Position numbers and translations under genes: made by a program. The notes under the pieces are model-generated. The model made no database searches, had not been told where the DNA came from, and saw nothing but the letters and a program-made list of their open reading frames with translations. DNA of 64,000 nt from Phyto melanocephala (taxonomy: Eukaryota > Arthropoda > Insecta > Diptera > Rhinophoridae): the NCBI GenBank assembly GCA_941918925.1, contig OW799234.1, positions 85,200,497 to 85,264,496 of the forward strand, in the 5' to 3' direction. Positions 22,815 to 34,740 of this stretch are shown here, piece after piece. The stretch's first letter is position 1. Each line of letters starts with the position of its first letter.

Positions 22815-24690
22815 AATAAATTAAAAAACCAATATGGCGCTCGAAAAAAAGGTAGTAAAAAATTAAATCTGAAATCTGTGTACATAATCGTGAAGGATAT
22901 ATAAAATTTGTCATGGTCTTATTAGACCATGCTTGTTTTAAACTGTTTTCGTTTTTTGCATTTTTCTTATGTATTTAAAAAAAAAACTTATATTTTTAGC
23001 AAGCTTTAATTTTTTGATAGATACAAGATACAGCCGTGAAAAATTGAGTACATTCTAACTTTTAGGTATTAAGTACCGGAAAAAATACTAAGTATTGAGT
23101 ATAATTTATTTTAAGTCAGTTTTCTTAAAAGTATAGATTAAAGCGATGTTGGATATTTTTAATTTAAAACCACACTTTAAATAAAATATACAATTTAAGT
23201 GTTACGCAGGTAACACTGTTCAGAATGATTTGCAAATGTTATACACATAAATTTAATCGGAAAAATACCGAGGTATATAAGGTTAGAGAGAGATCAATGC
23301 TATTTATATAGCGGTCGAGTGAGCGAAAGACTAATATAAATTTTGTTTATATACGAAACATAAACGAGGAGAATGTTTTTTTTTTCTGTTTGAGAGCTTA
23401 CTCACGATTTTTTGCTCTTCCTTAGTACTCTTTGTATTTCATATACATAGATTCGTATGAATTTTTTTTTAAGGCAAGCAAGCTAACCAAGCCAAGGCAT
23501 AAAGAAACTCAATTCAATAGCATTTGTAAAGGCAATTGCCATAGCATTCGTTGTTGGTACGTACAACACAGTGTGTTTTGTTAATATACCAGCTACGGCA
23601 GCATTATAATATACACAGTATAGAAGTGAGTCAAGTAAAACAAAAAGAAAAACAACAGAAAACAGCAAAAAGAAGCATACCTATACAAAATATATAAAAA
23701 AGAAGAAAACAAAACATTTTTGGTGTATGTGTTTTTTTTTCGCAAGTTAAAGGCAAGCGAACAAATAGAAAGGAAAAAAGAAATACGGCGTCGTCAACGA
23801 CGAAAAACCATTAGAAGATAACAACAACATACATAAAACGTATAAATATTCACACCACTTTGATTTAGTATACTGATGTTTAATCGTGATACTTTAATTT
23901 TTTAACTTTTTATTATATGTTTTATATAAGTTAATGATTAAAAGAGAGAATTTATGCTACACTTCTTTCACCTTATAATTTTAATTATGATATGGTTTAA
24001 GTATCTTAAAACGCAATAGTGTTTGTTGTCAACAATAATAAAAACGTCAACACCTGTACGTAGAAGAATCACATGTATAATATTTTATTGTTTGTATGCA
24101 ATTATAATAACGGTCCAATTTTTTTCATCTTGGCATATTGACGTTTTGTGTGTGTTGATTTGTTTCTTCTGTAATGCTTTGTTTTTGTGTAATATGTGTT
24201 TACAATTTAGGTTTATTCAAAAATTTGAGTGAATTGAAAACAAAAAAAAATAAAAGCAATTGTAAAATTTTAAAATAAATTGTTTGAAAGAAACAAGTTA
24301 ATAAAAAATACGTTAGAAGTGTTTGTTACTACATAAATAAACTAATAAATCTAGACTAGAGAGAACAGGAGGAACGTCAACCCGAGCATCATTCATTAGG
24401 AGATTTATACTGCAGTACTTTTTGGAAACAGTTTGGAAATAACGGTAGACTTATATGAAGTCGTTATTATAAATTTACAACTTTATATACAAACATTCTT
24501 ACGACATGGAACATTTTCATCAGATACAGGTAAGTTGAACTATAATCGCATGTTGTTCTTTTTGTTGTTGCACATTTTAAATTGTTTTTTATACTTAAAT
24601 GTAATGTACTATTTTCGTTTGTGGATTAAAAGTTTTTATGATTTAATAGTACTTTTATTTATTATTTGTTTTTTTTTTTCAATACATATT
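22815..24690. other. AT-rich intergenic DNA
   Basis: 22865-22945 looks like a worn family A end ('gtgaaggatatataaaattt', 'atggtcttattagaccatgc'). 23270-23860 is less monotonous, with CpG-containing motifs, and could be promoter or 5'UTR of an unseen transcript; no coding evidence. Confidence 0.4.
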
Positions 24691-24697
24691 TCTACCT

Positions 24698-24724
24698 CAA
24701 GGCATATTAATTCATCAGGTAAAC
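24698..24724 (+). repeat. Single end of the CAAGGC hAT MITE family
   Basis: 'caaggcatattaattcatcaggt' is nearly the terminus of the element at 25014. A possible partner 'ctgatgaattcatttgcctt' lies at 25182-25203, but no target duplication links them. Confidence 0.45.
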
Positions 24725-25013
24725 GCAGTTCAAAAGTAAAACTTTGTTTATATTTTTTTAATAAGTGTTTATAGATATTTGTTGATTCGTGTTTGGTTTA
24801 TATTCGGTAAATATTACTTTGTAGTTGGCAGCACCGTCAACTATGTATAAGAAAGTAATGTCAACTCTTAAGACACAAAAATATTATAATCAAAATAATA
24901 GCTTAAAGTCAATACTAAAGAATTTTTATTGAGTTCGCAGTTCGTTTTTGAAGGTAATTGGTTTGGTATTTAAAATAAATAAGAGAAGAGAGATTTGATT
25001 TTAATGTTGAAAC

Positions 25014-25119
25014 CAAGGCATATTTATTCATCAGGTAATTGCATTTCGGAGAGAAAATAAGTGTTAAAAAAAATAATCAGCTGACGAAACAAGAATACCT
25101 GATGAATAAATATGCCTTG
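25014..25119. mobile_element. hAT-type MITE (CAAGGC family), 106 bp
   Basis: Ends 'caaggcatatttattcatca' and 'tgatgaataaatatgccttg' are perfect inverted repeats. The 8-bp direct repeat GTTGAAAC flanks both sides, the hAT signature length. No coding capacity. Confidence 0.85.
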
Positions 25120-25269
25120 GTTGAAACTTATTTAAAGTTTAAAAAAGAGAAGAAACAATTATCAGCTGATGAATCAATACTATCTGATGAATTCATTTGC
25201 CTTCGTAAATACATTTACTTCCTAACATTTTTTTTACATGCATATCAAATTTTCATTTTATATTTTTAA

Positions 25270-26540
25270 ACCAGGAAAATTTCGAGTTAACTAGCTAGAA
25301 TAAAATACTTTCATATATTCACGTTTTTGTATAAACAATTTAAACTTAAAATTACGCGGGTACCTATCTATATAAACTTTGAAACTTTTAATAAAAATTT
25401 ATTTAATAACTTCTAAAAACAAGGTACCTACTATTTTTAGGTACATGCTTAAAATAGAATCGCAGTAATTGTTTTCTACTTGTCTTGTTTGAATATGTTA
25501 GCTTTATTTTTTACAATATAATTTAATATTTTCTTAAATCATTAAAAAATGCTTGTAACAACAAAAAAATCAATTGCATTATTATATACTACAAAAACAA
25601 CATTTAGCTTTTAAGTACGTATTTAACCCTTTAAAAGCGCTTTGTTCTGAATTAATTTGACAAATGAATATAACCATTTTTTAATCCAAAAAGATGGGGA
25701 AAAACAAAAATAAATAACATAAACAGCTTGTAATGCTCATTATTTTATAATTAATGAAGTTTTCACTTATCATTAATAAAACACAAAAAAAATCAAAAAA
25801 CTTGAAAAAGTGACGTAATAACAAAAATTTAAAAAAAAAATTATAATTATTTTTATTTCTTTTAATACCTAGTAAAACATATTTTATTAATAATAACAAA
25901 TCTCTCAATTTGTTTAAAAAAATCGAATCACATGAAATGAATAAACCTACTATTAGCATAAAAAACGCCAAATTGTCAACACTCTGTAAAGAGGTGGCAG
26001 ACAGAAAAAAAGTATACATATAATCAGTATTGGCAACTCAATAGAAAATAAAAAAAATTAATCATTTTAATAAAGGTGTAGAACTGGCGTTAGTCAATAC
26101 ACCTTGATTTTTAATTAAACAACAGTATGATTTACGCAAACATTTAATTTTTTATATATTCTATCTACTATTTTATTATTTACTAATTTTTTATTAAGAC
26201 GCAATGCAAAATCATCTTTAAACACGTGCCTATCCGAGCAAAAATTATAACAGAAATGTAATATGAACGCCTACAAAACGTGCTTAATATCATAATTTTA
26301 TGGAACGCTGCTATTCCGTATTAAGCTGATTTTAGTATTTTTTTTTTGTTGTTATTAAGATAAACAATATATTAATATTGATTTCTCACTCATAAAATAA
26401 TGTGAATATAAGTAGAGGTGCCAGAGATTTTTATTGTGAGCTAAAAAAAGTATCTTATGTAAACGAACAATGTTTTTTTTAAGAAAAGATGTTTTCTAAA
26501 GAATTAGTGCTTAGATAATATACCTATGTAGTGTAGGTAC
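25270..26540. other. AT-rich intergenic DNA
   Basis: No gene seen. A short hyphenated palindrome 'aaggtgt...acacctt' sits at 26074-26107. Confidence 0.5.
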
Positions 26541-26569
26541 ATATTTAAAAACAAAATTCAAGAGTTTTC

Positions 26570-26890
26570 TGTTTTCTATCAATAGTTGTTTTTTGTATTG
26601 AGCTTAAGATCACTTTTTTTGTTAAAAATAGTTTTAATTTTATTTTCCAATATTTCGTTACCACATTGGGTAGATTCTTCATTGTATATTTTAAATGTTG
26701 ACAAAAATAAGTTTCCCGCCTTTTTTGAAAAAAAATTTGTTTACAGATAATTTTCACATTGTTAATTGTTTATAATTTCCCTGAAGAAGCTACCCAATGA
26801 GGTAGCAAAATATTGTAAAATAAAATTAAAATTGTTATTTACAAAAAAAGTGATCTCAAGCTCAATACAAAAAACAACTATTGATATAAA
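26570..26890. repeat. Diverged inverted repeat, about 110-bp arms
   Basis: Left arm about 26575-26683 ('caatagttgttttttgtatt' ... 'ccacattgggtagattcttc'), right arm about 26785-26888 ('gaagctacccaatgaggtag' ... 'aaaaaacaactattgatata'), with a spacer near 100 bp. The short ORFs on the two strands here are mirror images of each other, not genes. Probably an old palindromic MITE. Confidence 0.75.
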
Positions 26891-27058
26891 TAAGAAAGAT
26901 CAAAAATGTTTATTTATTGTTTTCCGTTTTATTGAATTTTTAATTTTTGTATTGTTACGAAATTAAAAATACCTACATAAGTAGAAAAATTAAAATGGTT
27001 GTCAAAGCCATTGTTTGTTACTTGATTAAAAATTTGTTAAATTTATTTTAATAAACTA

Positions 27059-27326
27059 CATATCGATGCCTTACTTCCTCAACCTCGTATCTTAAAAAAT
27101 AAAATTTTTCAGGAGACAAAAAAAAAACGGTTCATCTTCTTATACCTACTTCAGTGTTTGGTTAAAAGTTTAAATGCAGTTATTAAGGAATTTATTGTAT
27201 TTATGTATATTAGTAGTAATAATATACTAATCTTTTTTAGTTAAAGCATAAAACAATCGTTTGATATGAAAAAGTCAAAACCGTATTTTTTAAAATACGA
27301 GGTTGAGGAAGTAAGGCATCGATATG
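27059..27326. mobile_element. Tc1/mariner-type MITE, 268 bp
   Basis: Ends 'catatcgatgccttacttcc' and 'ggaagtaaggcatcgatatg', flanked by TA on each side. The inverted arms extend to about 40 bp through 'tcaacctcgtat' / 'atacgaggttga'. Confidence 0.85.
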
Positions 27327-27329
27327 TAT

Positions 27330-28230
27330 TATCTAGGACGCTATTTATATTTTTAAAAAACTTATCAACGTCTAAATAGGCGATCAAAATATTTTAAATG
27401 TTATTTTTTCGCTCACATGCTTAAAAATGTAGCAGAAAATCACATATAAATATATACATATAAGCCTAACCCGCAAAAAAAAAAATTAACTATCTAAAAG
27501 ATTGTTATGTAGGTAGGTATAGAAAGTATATTTTGTAACACCAACAAAATATCAAAAAGAGTTTCTGCATAAAAAAATCGTCACACGTCATTTTATCTTA
27601 TATGCACTAAAAAATCGTCAGAATGAGCTAAGTTGTCATGTCTGGCACCCCTGAAAAAAAATCGTATGGTTGGTTTCTACAGCAACAACAAATTTAGCGA
27701 AGTCCCACGAAGTAACATATAGTTTGCCACCATTTTACGTAGATATGTAGGATAGAGAAATAAAAAGAGAGTGAACAAATTTAACGCTCAGTTATTTTTA
27801 AGATACAAGATTTTTAATACATAGAGAAAGAAGTCAGCTTATTTTCCAGGTGGTGTAACAAAAAATGTTAGCTTATTTGAACTATGTATAATAAATAAAA
27901 TATTTATAAAAAAAAACACGCGATGGATATTCACAAAAACATAATCGCCGAACTTTTGTTTTTTATTTTTATACCTACCTTCCACCTTATTTTAACATAA
28001 AAACTTCTAAAGTAGGTAGGTATACCATTCATTCTACAAATATTTAGTTTTTTACTTACTACAAGTAGACGAATGAATGAAATTTTTCCGTTTCAAATGT
28101 GTATAGATACATAAGTACCTACATATATACAAAAAAATGTTACTATAAATGTATTGCCTAGTTTGATATTATAAAAATTTACCTACATACCTACAAATCC
28201 AGCTAGACTTAGAATGATTGTAAATACGTA
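27330..28230. other. AT-rich intergenic DNA
   Basis: Short 'taggtaggta' and 'tacatacctac' strings recur; no gene or repeat end recognised. Confidence 0.5.
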
Positions 28231-28234
28231 TGTA

Positions 28235-29906
28235 CTGTGAATGTCAAAAGAAACTGTACACCTCAAAGTATTATATTTACAACTTTATTTTCTTATTCAA
28301 ATTTATGATTTAATTAAACTTTTTTGGTTTTCCTTTAATATATTTACCCTTTTATTATTTTATTAAAAAACAATAACGAAACTCTAACAAAAACAAAAAA
28401 TATACAACAAAAACAAAAAATGCTTCATATTTCTAGCGTCAAAAGAAATTGTACAGCTCTTGTGCATAGCATGTAATAAAGAATTTTACATATAAAAGTA
28501 CCGTTATTTTTTGTGATTTTATTTACTACGATACTTTATGTAATATTAGCTAGGTATAAAAATTATTAATAGACTTGACTTTGTCACGAGCAGATCAAAC
28601 GACAATTTTTTTCGATTTTTTTGAAAATGGCTAAACAAACTTCTTTGGATATTCGTAAGTTTGTGCTAAAATATTACAAAGATGGCAAATCCTTGCGTGA
28701 GATTGGTTCCATGATTGAAAGAAGTCACAATACTGTAAAATATATAATAGACAAGCACAAAAAGTTTTCAAGTTTAGAAAATCGCCCTAAATCTGGAAGG
28801 CGAACCAAACTAAACAGTACTCAAATATGGTCCATTGTGCGTAAAGTTAAACAGAATCCAACAGAAAGTGTTGTTAAAATATCCGAAAATATTTCAGAAT
28901 GCTCAGGTATAAATGTTAGTGCTAGCACAATACGTAAAGCCCTACATGCAAACGGACTGTATGGACGAGTTCCAAGAAAAAAATGGTACATATCGGTAAT
29001 TAATCAACGTCGACGTCGAGAGTTTGCTAAAAAGTACGAAAATTGTACTAATATGTTCTGGAAAAATGTGCTATTTAGCGACAAGAGCAAATTTGAAATT
29101 CTCGGCAAGAAAAAACCGGTTAAAATTTGGAGGAAGAAAAATTGTGAAATTGACCAGCAAAATGTAATATCCACAGTGAAGCATGCTGGTGGTTAAGTTA
29201 TGGTGTGGGGATGTATGGCAGCCAATGGTGTAGGAAATTTGGTCTTCATAGAAAACACTATGAATAAAATAGATTATCTCAACATTTTAAAAGATAATTT
29301 GGCACAGAGCGTCGAAAAATTGGGCTTGGATCGAACTTGGGTCTTTCAGCAAGACAACAATCCCAAGCACACTGCCAAAATAGTAAAGGAATGGCTGCTA
29401 TATCATACCCCCAAACAGTTGGATCATCCCCCCAGTCACCCGATCTGAACCCTATTGAACATTTGTGGGAGCACTTGGACCGGCAGATAAGAAAAAGAGA
29501 AATTTCCAGCAAGGATTCTCTCAAATCGGTGATAATGGAGGAATGGCAAAAAATTCCCCCCCGAGGTTACTAAAAAGCTGGTGGAATCGATGCCAAGAAG
29601 ACTACAATCTGTGATACAACAAAATGGTCATCAAACTAAATGTTAATTTTTTTTTAAATAACATTATTATTATAAAAACGAGTAATGTACAATTTCTTTT
29701 GACGCTATAAATATGAAGTTTTTTTTATTTTTGTTCTATAGTTCTTGTTTTTGTTGGAGTTTTGTTTTTATTTTTTAATAAAATGAAAAATAAAGAAATA
29801 TATTTAATAAAAAATATAAAATGTTTAATTAAATAATAAAAAAAAAAAATAAATTAATCTTAAAACATGAAAATAAAAGGTGTACAGTTTCTTTTGACAT
29901 TCACAG
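28235..29906 (+). mobile_element. Nearly full-length Tc1-type transposon with IR/DR ends
   Basis: Perfect 29-bp terminal inverted repeats (28235-28263, 29878-29906) start CTGTGAATGTC and are flanked by TA duplications. A second inner copy of the same motif (cgtcaaaagaaattgtaca at 28438-28456, inverted near 29685-29703) makes a two-site-per-end structure about 230 bp long, as in IR/DR Tc1 elements. Encodes one transposase, now broken. Confidence 0.93.
28627..29645 (+). pseudogene. Tc1-type (DD34E) transposase, broken by one stop and two frameshifts
   Basis: ATG at 28627 (the codon before it is not a start). N-terminal paired-like helix-turn-helix (KSLREIGSMIERSHNTVKYI), then a second HTH with STIRKALHANGLYG. 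The catalytic core reads LFSDKSKFEI (first Asp), FQQDNNPKH (second Asp) and SPDLNPIEHLW (Glu), with about 34 residues between the last two. Lesions: TAA at 29194-29196 just before MVWGCMA; a base-count change in the C run near 29428; and another in the C run near 29560, just before the C-terminal ESMPRRLQSVI. Both shifts sit in homopolymers, so assembly error is conceivable for them but not for the stop. The enzyme would cut and paste the element at TA sites. Confidence 0.9.
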
Positions 29907-29909
29907 TAT

Positions 29910-30840
29910 GTACATACCTACACAAAAGCTTGTATTAAATTTTGGCGGGAAAATAGCTCTTATTGTTTAACGCATAGTAGGTACCTACATACACACATGT
30001 ATAAATATTATTAAAGCTTTGTTATCAACGTTGCCAGGGATTTGTTTAATTTTTCCTCTAAAAAAATTTAAACCCCATATATCCTTATCTACATACATAC
30101 CTATAGATTTCTTATTCCAAAATCGTCATCTATATTAAAACGTTTCTCCACAAATACTTTTAAAGTTCTGCGAAAACATCCTCTTTGGCTCAGATAATAT
30201 GTAGGTGCATTATCGACGTAAAAAGTTTAAGATTGATTTTCAGATGTCATAGCAGAGTACACTTCTACAGGTGGTGGTACCAGCCAAGCTGATTATTTTT
30301 TTGTGAGCCTATGTTTGTCAAACTCTGTATATAAAAAAGAGATTTCAGTGTCAAGAATTGTCAAACTCCATATATAAAAAAAGACGAAAATTGCTCTCCT
30401 TTACGCTTTATTTACCTTGTGTAAATACACCATGTGTCATAGTAAAAATGTGGTATGTTCACAGCGTTACCATATATTTAAAAAACAAACTTGTTATCTC
30501 AGAAAAAATAACTTGTTTTCGAAAGAAAAAACTTTTAAAAGAAAATACCAAAATGTATTAGGAATTCATTTAATTAAAAGATATAAAAAATTAAATATAA
30601 AGGAGTTTACAAGGAACAACATACATACATATTAAAAAAACATAACATATAATAACAATACATAAAATAAAATTCATTTAGGAGATCTTTTAAAAATATC
30701 GCATATTATCACAAACATTTTTTTATTTGTACCTACATTGTCTTATTAAAATTTAAAACCATTTTTTTAAATTGCTTAAAATTTCTACAAGCACTGTTAT
30801 TATTATTATTTTTTCTTCGTAAAATACCACATAAAGTTGG
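29910..30840. other. AT-rich intergenic DNA
   Basis: No gene recognised. Repeated strings such as 'gtcaaactc(c/t)(a/g)tatataaaaaa' occur at 30318 and 30361. Confidence 0.45.
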
Positions 30841-30845
30841 TATTT

Positions 30846-30981
30846 ATAATTTGTTTCTAACACTATTTTTGTTTAAATTAATTTTTGAGAAAATACGCTC
30901 CACATCTGCTGTAGATATTGGTAACGACAAAATTGAATTAAATAATTTTTTTAAATATGGAAAAACTTCGGACCCATCACA
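30846..30981 (-). pseudogene. hAT transposase C-terminal dimerisation domain relic
   Basis: The minus strand reads CDGSEVFPYLKKLFNSILSL then PISTADVERIFSKINLNKNS followed by VRNKL and a stop. The S-x-A-D-V-E-R-x-F-S core and the following R-N-K-L are the hallmark of the hAT C-terminal dimerisation domain (compare SSAxxERxFS). Upstream to about 31100 a second frame gives KFADYWIKILNDVL, so a frameshift has occurred. No zinc finger or catalytic residues remain. Confidence 0.7.
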
Positions 30982-31443
30982 ACGTCTAATAAGAGTGAGA
31001 GAACATAAAATCGGTTAATTGTCTTAAAACATCATTCAATATTTTTATCCAATAATCTGCAAATTTTAAGTTTTGTATTTATAAAAACCTGGAAAAACTT
31101 TAAATAAATTAAAAACTTTTTGGCATCTCAAAAAACTTTGCAAAAAAAGGGAAATCTTGACAAATGGCAACGCTGTATGTACATCACATTCAATGAGTAC
31201 TTTTCTTTTTAAAACGCTTTTAAAAATTGAGGTGTTTGTGTTTTTTCATAGCTCATTACTTATTATAAAAATAATATTTTCATATAAACACATGATCTCC
31301 AATGACACGCTATTAGTATAAAAGTCATTAGTGTTTTCATCTCAATTTAAGCATTTCGTTTGTTCAAAACGGCGGCTTTCTTGAGCCGTTTTAAACCGAC
31401 AAAAACGGCGTCGGCTCCTCGTTGTCTCTGAGCAGATCGGCTT

Positions 31444-31694
31444 CAAGGCGAATTTATTTATCAGGTGGTGGTAATTCTACAACAAATACAACATTAAAAA
31501 AACAATATGGTTTTTTATTGTTGCTTTTGACTGTCGATGTGTCAAAAACTACAGGGTTTTTGTTTGTGTTTTTTTGCGCGGGAGGAGTAATCTTTGTAAA
31601 CATAAATAATATTTGACAATTCAATCATCATTTTTGCAAATAAAAAAGTAGATCAGCTGCGTTGTCAACACCACCTGATAATGAATTCGCCTTG
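31444..31694. mobile_element. hAT-type MITE (CAAGGC family), 251 bp
   Basis: Ends 'caaggcgaatttatttatca' and 'tgataatgaattcgccttg'. Flanked by ATCGGCTT and ATCGACTT, an 8-bp target duplication with one later change. Confidence 0.85.
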
Positions 31695-31828
31695 ATCGAC
31701 TTGTTTTACTAGCCCATTGTTGCCAATTTGGAGGTTTCACCGCTAAATATAAATGCTTTAATGTCTATCTCTGGAAAAAATGTGTTTTTGACGTTTAGTT
31801 CGAATTCTAGCGTTTTTTAACTGAATAA

Positions 31829-32008
31829 TAGGGCTTTTGCATGATTAGTGTTCACAATGTTTGCCCACCACGACTCTAGTTTGTCGATGATCGGGTTAAA
31901 ATTGAATTTGGCTCTCATGAGCATGAAAATAATGACTGTTTTAAGGATTGTTTAAAATAAAATTGGAAAAAGACATGATTTCGACAATCATCGTGTTAAA
32001 GCCCACTA
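31829..32008. mobile_element. Possible short MITE with TAGGGCTTT ends
   Basis: 'tagggcttttgcatgatta' at the left is partly answered by 'caatcatcgtgttaaagccc' plus 'acta' at the right. The match is imperfect and indels are needed. Confidence 0.4.
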
Positions 32009-32011
32009 ATA

Positions 32012-33509
32012 GCATGTTTCCACGACACATTGAATTACTTGATTCGCTCTTTAAATTACTTAAGTGAATTATCCTGTTTCCACGACATATTGTTAATTTG
32101 ATTTGACAATTCTTCTTCGTGCTTTTTTATTATAATTATCGTTTTGTTTTTTGGCGGTGAACATTAAGAAATATAAAATTTTATATCGAAAATTATAATT
32201 ATTTTATCAATGGAGGCAAAAAGTAAGTAATAATAGTAATAATTTTGTAAATTTATAAGAAATGTATGCAAATAATATCAGTATTTTTTAATAACCAGAA
32301 AATAGAACAAGTAAGAGCGCTATATTCGGCCATGCCGAATCTTATATACCCTTCACAACGTGTAGTCATGCAATAACAGTTGCTTGTATCACCATTCATC
32401 CCATATGAAATACGTACACGTATGTATGTTAAAAAAACGAAAAAAAAAAAAATTAAAAAAAAATTTAAAAAAAAATTTAAAAAAAAATTAAAAAAAAAAA
32501 TTAAAAAAAAAAATTAAAAAAAAATTATTTTATATATAATATACATATATAAAACAAAAAAAAAAAATAAAAAAAAAAATTAAAAAAAAAATTAAAAAAA
32601 AAATAAAAATATAAATAATATATTAAATAAAAAATAAAAAAAAATAAAAAAAAAATTTTAAAAAAATTAAAAAAAAATTTTTTTTGGCTCAGTTGGGATT
32701 CGATGCCACGTTTTCTCTAACCAGTATACACGTTTGTATGTATGTATGTTGTTGTTGTAATGTTGTTTTTGTGAAAAAAAAATCGAGGTGGTCGTGGGTT
32801 TTTGCTCATATCTCAGTTGTTTATGTACCGATGTTTCTGGTTTTAAATAGCGATCTACTCCCGAATATTTCTGATATTTTAATACCTTACCCGGGTCCAA
32901 CCTATGTCGAGGGGCTTCAAAAAGTTGATTTCAACATACACACGGACAGACGGTCAGACGGACAGACTGACAGGGCTTAATCGACTCCCCTATTCATAAG
33001 CTTTCAGAAAATATATACTTTATGGGGTCGGAAATGAAAATTGTAGAAATTTCACACGGAATGACAAACCTATATATACCCTTTTTCACTGTGTGAAGGG
33101 TATAAAAAGTGCAAGAAAATAGGACCAGTGCAGCCAGCAAACCCTCTAAACACAATTTCGTCCCATCCCATAATTTTGATGTGTCCAATAGTTTTCTAGA
33201 CATTACAGCTTTCTTTAAAATTTTCTTTTTTGCTTCCATTTTATTTTTTATATATGAAATTAAACTTTTCTCTTGTTTTTCGCTTTGCTTTGATATTTTT
33301 GACAACTGGAGATGGTAAACTACCGATAAAAATTAGAGAAGTCACTGATTTTATTATAATTCGCATTGTAATTCTAAATGAATTACGCACAAAAATAGTA
33401 ATTCGCTTTGAAAATTTTGCATGGAAAAATTATGTAATTTGGTTCGTAATTAGCCTTTGAATTATAAATAAGACATCGAATTACGAATATCGTTGCCGTG
33501 GAAACATGC
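32012..33509. mobile_element. TIR element (GCATGTTTCCACG ends) interrupted by family A
   Basis: 'gcatgtttccacgacac' at the left and 'gttgccgtggaaacatgc' at the right, flanked by TA. A full family A copy (32306-33107) sits inside. After its removal about 0.7 kb remains. The minus strand of the right part has an open stretch (KQEKSLISYIKNKMEAKKKI...) that I cannot identify. Confidence 0.65.
32306..33107. repeat. Dispersed family A, best full-length copy
   Basis: Left end 'agagcgctatattcggccat' + 'gccgaatcttatataccctt', right end 'cactgtgtgaagggtataaa'. In order it contains a terminal TTCGGC-CAT-GCCGAA hairpin, 'acaacgtgtagtcatgcaat', a 240-bp A/T homopolymer-rich tract (32430-32680), the tRNA-like block 'ggctcagttgggattcgatg', 'gctcatatctcagttgttta', 'ttgatttcaacatacacac', 'cttatggggtcggaaatg'. 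TATATACCCTTCACA near the left and TGTGAAGGGTATA at the right are subterminal inverted repeats. Reminiscent of DINE-1/Helitron-like fly repeats in having a terminal hairpin, but no CTRR end was found. Confidence 0.75.
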
Positions 33510-33748
33510 TATAAGATATAATTTTTTAAAACCAATTTTTCTATAAACTGATTTAACGGATATAAGACTTTTGTATGACAATTTAATAAAGTTTATTACG
33601 AAAAATATTCGTAAATAAACATAAACAAATGTAAATTAAGCATTGTATAGTAGAATTTTGTTCATAAAATGTGTGTTGAAGCGAAAAAGTTTAAAAAAAT
33701 GTAGCGGTTTCTAAAGGGTTTTGTAATCTGATTTGACGGGAATTGATA

Positions 33749-33866
33749 GTGATAGTCTCTTATTATATTTACTTACTTTACGTCTAGACGAGCCATCGAT
33801 TTGTTTAGTGATAGTCTCTTATTATATTTACTTACTTTACGTCTAGACGAGCCATCGATTTGTTTA
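33749..33866. repeat. Perfect 59-bp tandem duplication
   Basis: 'gtgatagtctcttattatat' begins at 33749 and again at 33808; the two 59-bp units are identical and adjacent. Confidence 0.95.
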
Positions 33867-34459
33867 GACTAGAAAAAAACGTTGGCAGAGCAACTGTCAA
33901 TGTTCATGTTTTTTGATATGGAGAAAAAGTTAAAGTGTATTTTGTTGCTATTTTTATGTGTCGTCTCTTTCTTTCACATTAAAAATGCCTTTTTATATCA
34001 GACATCCTTGTTCGTCGAACAAATGTTCTGAAAACGCTGTTTGAGCAAGAACAAAACATCGACACAGCGGTCCACACCAGGCAAATTTATGTGCGTACAA
34101 AAATTGTTTGTTGTTTGAACAAATCGCAGTCTGTTTATGTTTTTGTTAAGTGCTGGGATAATGTGTCGAACATGCGCAGGAAGAAACATTTTTTTACGTC
34201 CAAATGCGTAATCTTCTTTTTATTATTCTTGAATTGAATAACTATTTTACTGAAAATGTATAGTTTTTAGACGTCTGCTGTTTTGCAGCAAAACTGAAGT
34301 TTTATTGCTATCAATATTTACGCTTTTTATTGCATCTCCATACAAACTGAGAAGTTTGTTTAATATTTAAATATAATTTTTTTATATATTCTATGCGTTC
34401 GATTAACTTGAAACTTTACTTATGTACATACAATGTTCTTGGGACTATATAATTTTATA

Positions 34460-34740
34460 TGTAGGACCTTCCAGAGACCAATATGGTCCATTGTGTTCTC
34501 TTCTATAGAAGTACCCAAAGATGGTGTGAATAGAGGGAAGAAATAGTGTAGAAAAAATAGAATAAAAGACACGTTGAGTACCCATTAAGCCTTTATTGTC
34601 TGTTCACAAGTCAGCCAACCCTTACAATGAATCCAATAACGTTCTCCAGTTTGCAAACCGAGACATCACTCAGATTATAGTGGAATCGTTTACCTAACCA
34701 CTTAACCCTTTGGTTCTGTAGTCTCGGGCAGGGAAAGACA
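34460..34740 (-). pseudogene. 3' end of an I/LOA-type non-LTR retrotransposon
   Basis: The minus strand reads CPRLQNQRVKWLGKRFHYNL then SDVSVCKLENVIGF, the Cys/Trp-containing C-terminal tail that follows RNase H in such elements. The 3' part 'caatggaccatattgg' is shared with the 3'UTR of the element at 21441-22803 ('caatggaccatattga'). No RT or RNase H left. Confidence 0.55.

Noticed and set aside
25681..26019. 112-residue hydrophobic ORF
   Set aside because: Phe/Leu/Ile-rich translation of AT-rich DNA; no start context, domain or splice support.
32688..32735. tRNA gene suggested by ctggttagag...tcgaatccc on the minus strand
   Set aside because: A-to-B box distance is far too short and no cloverleaf forms; noted only as a tRNA-like block of family A.
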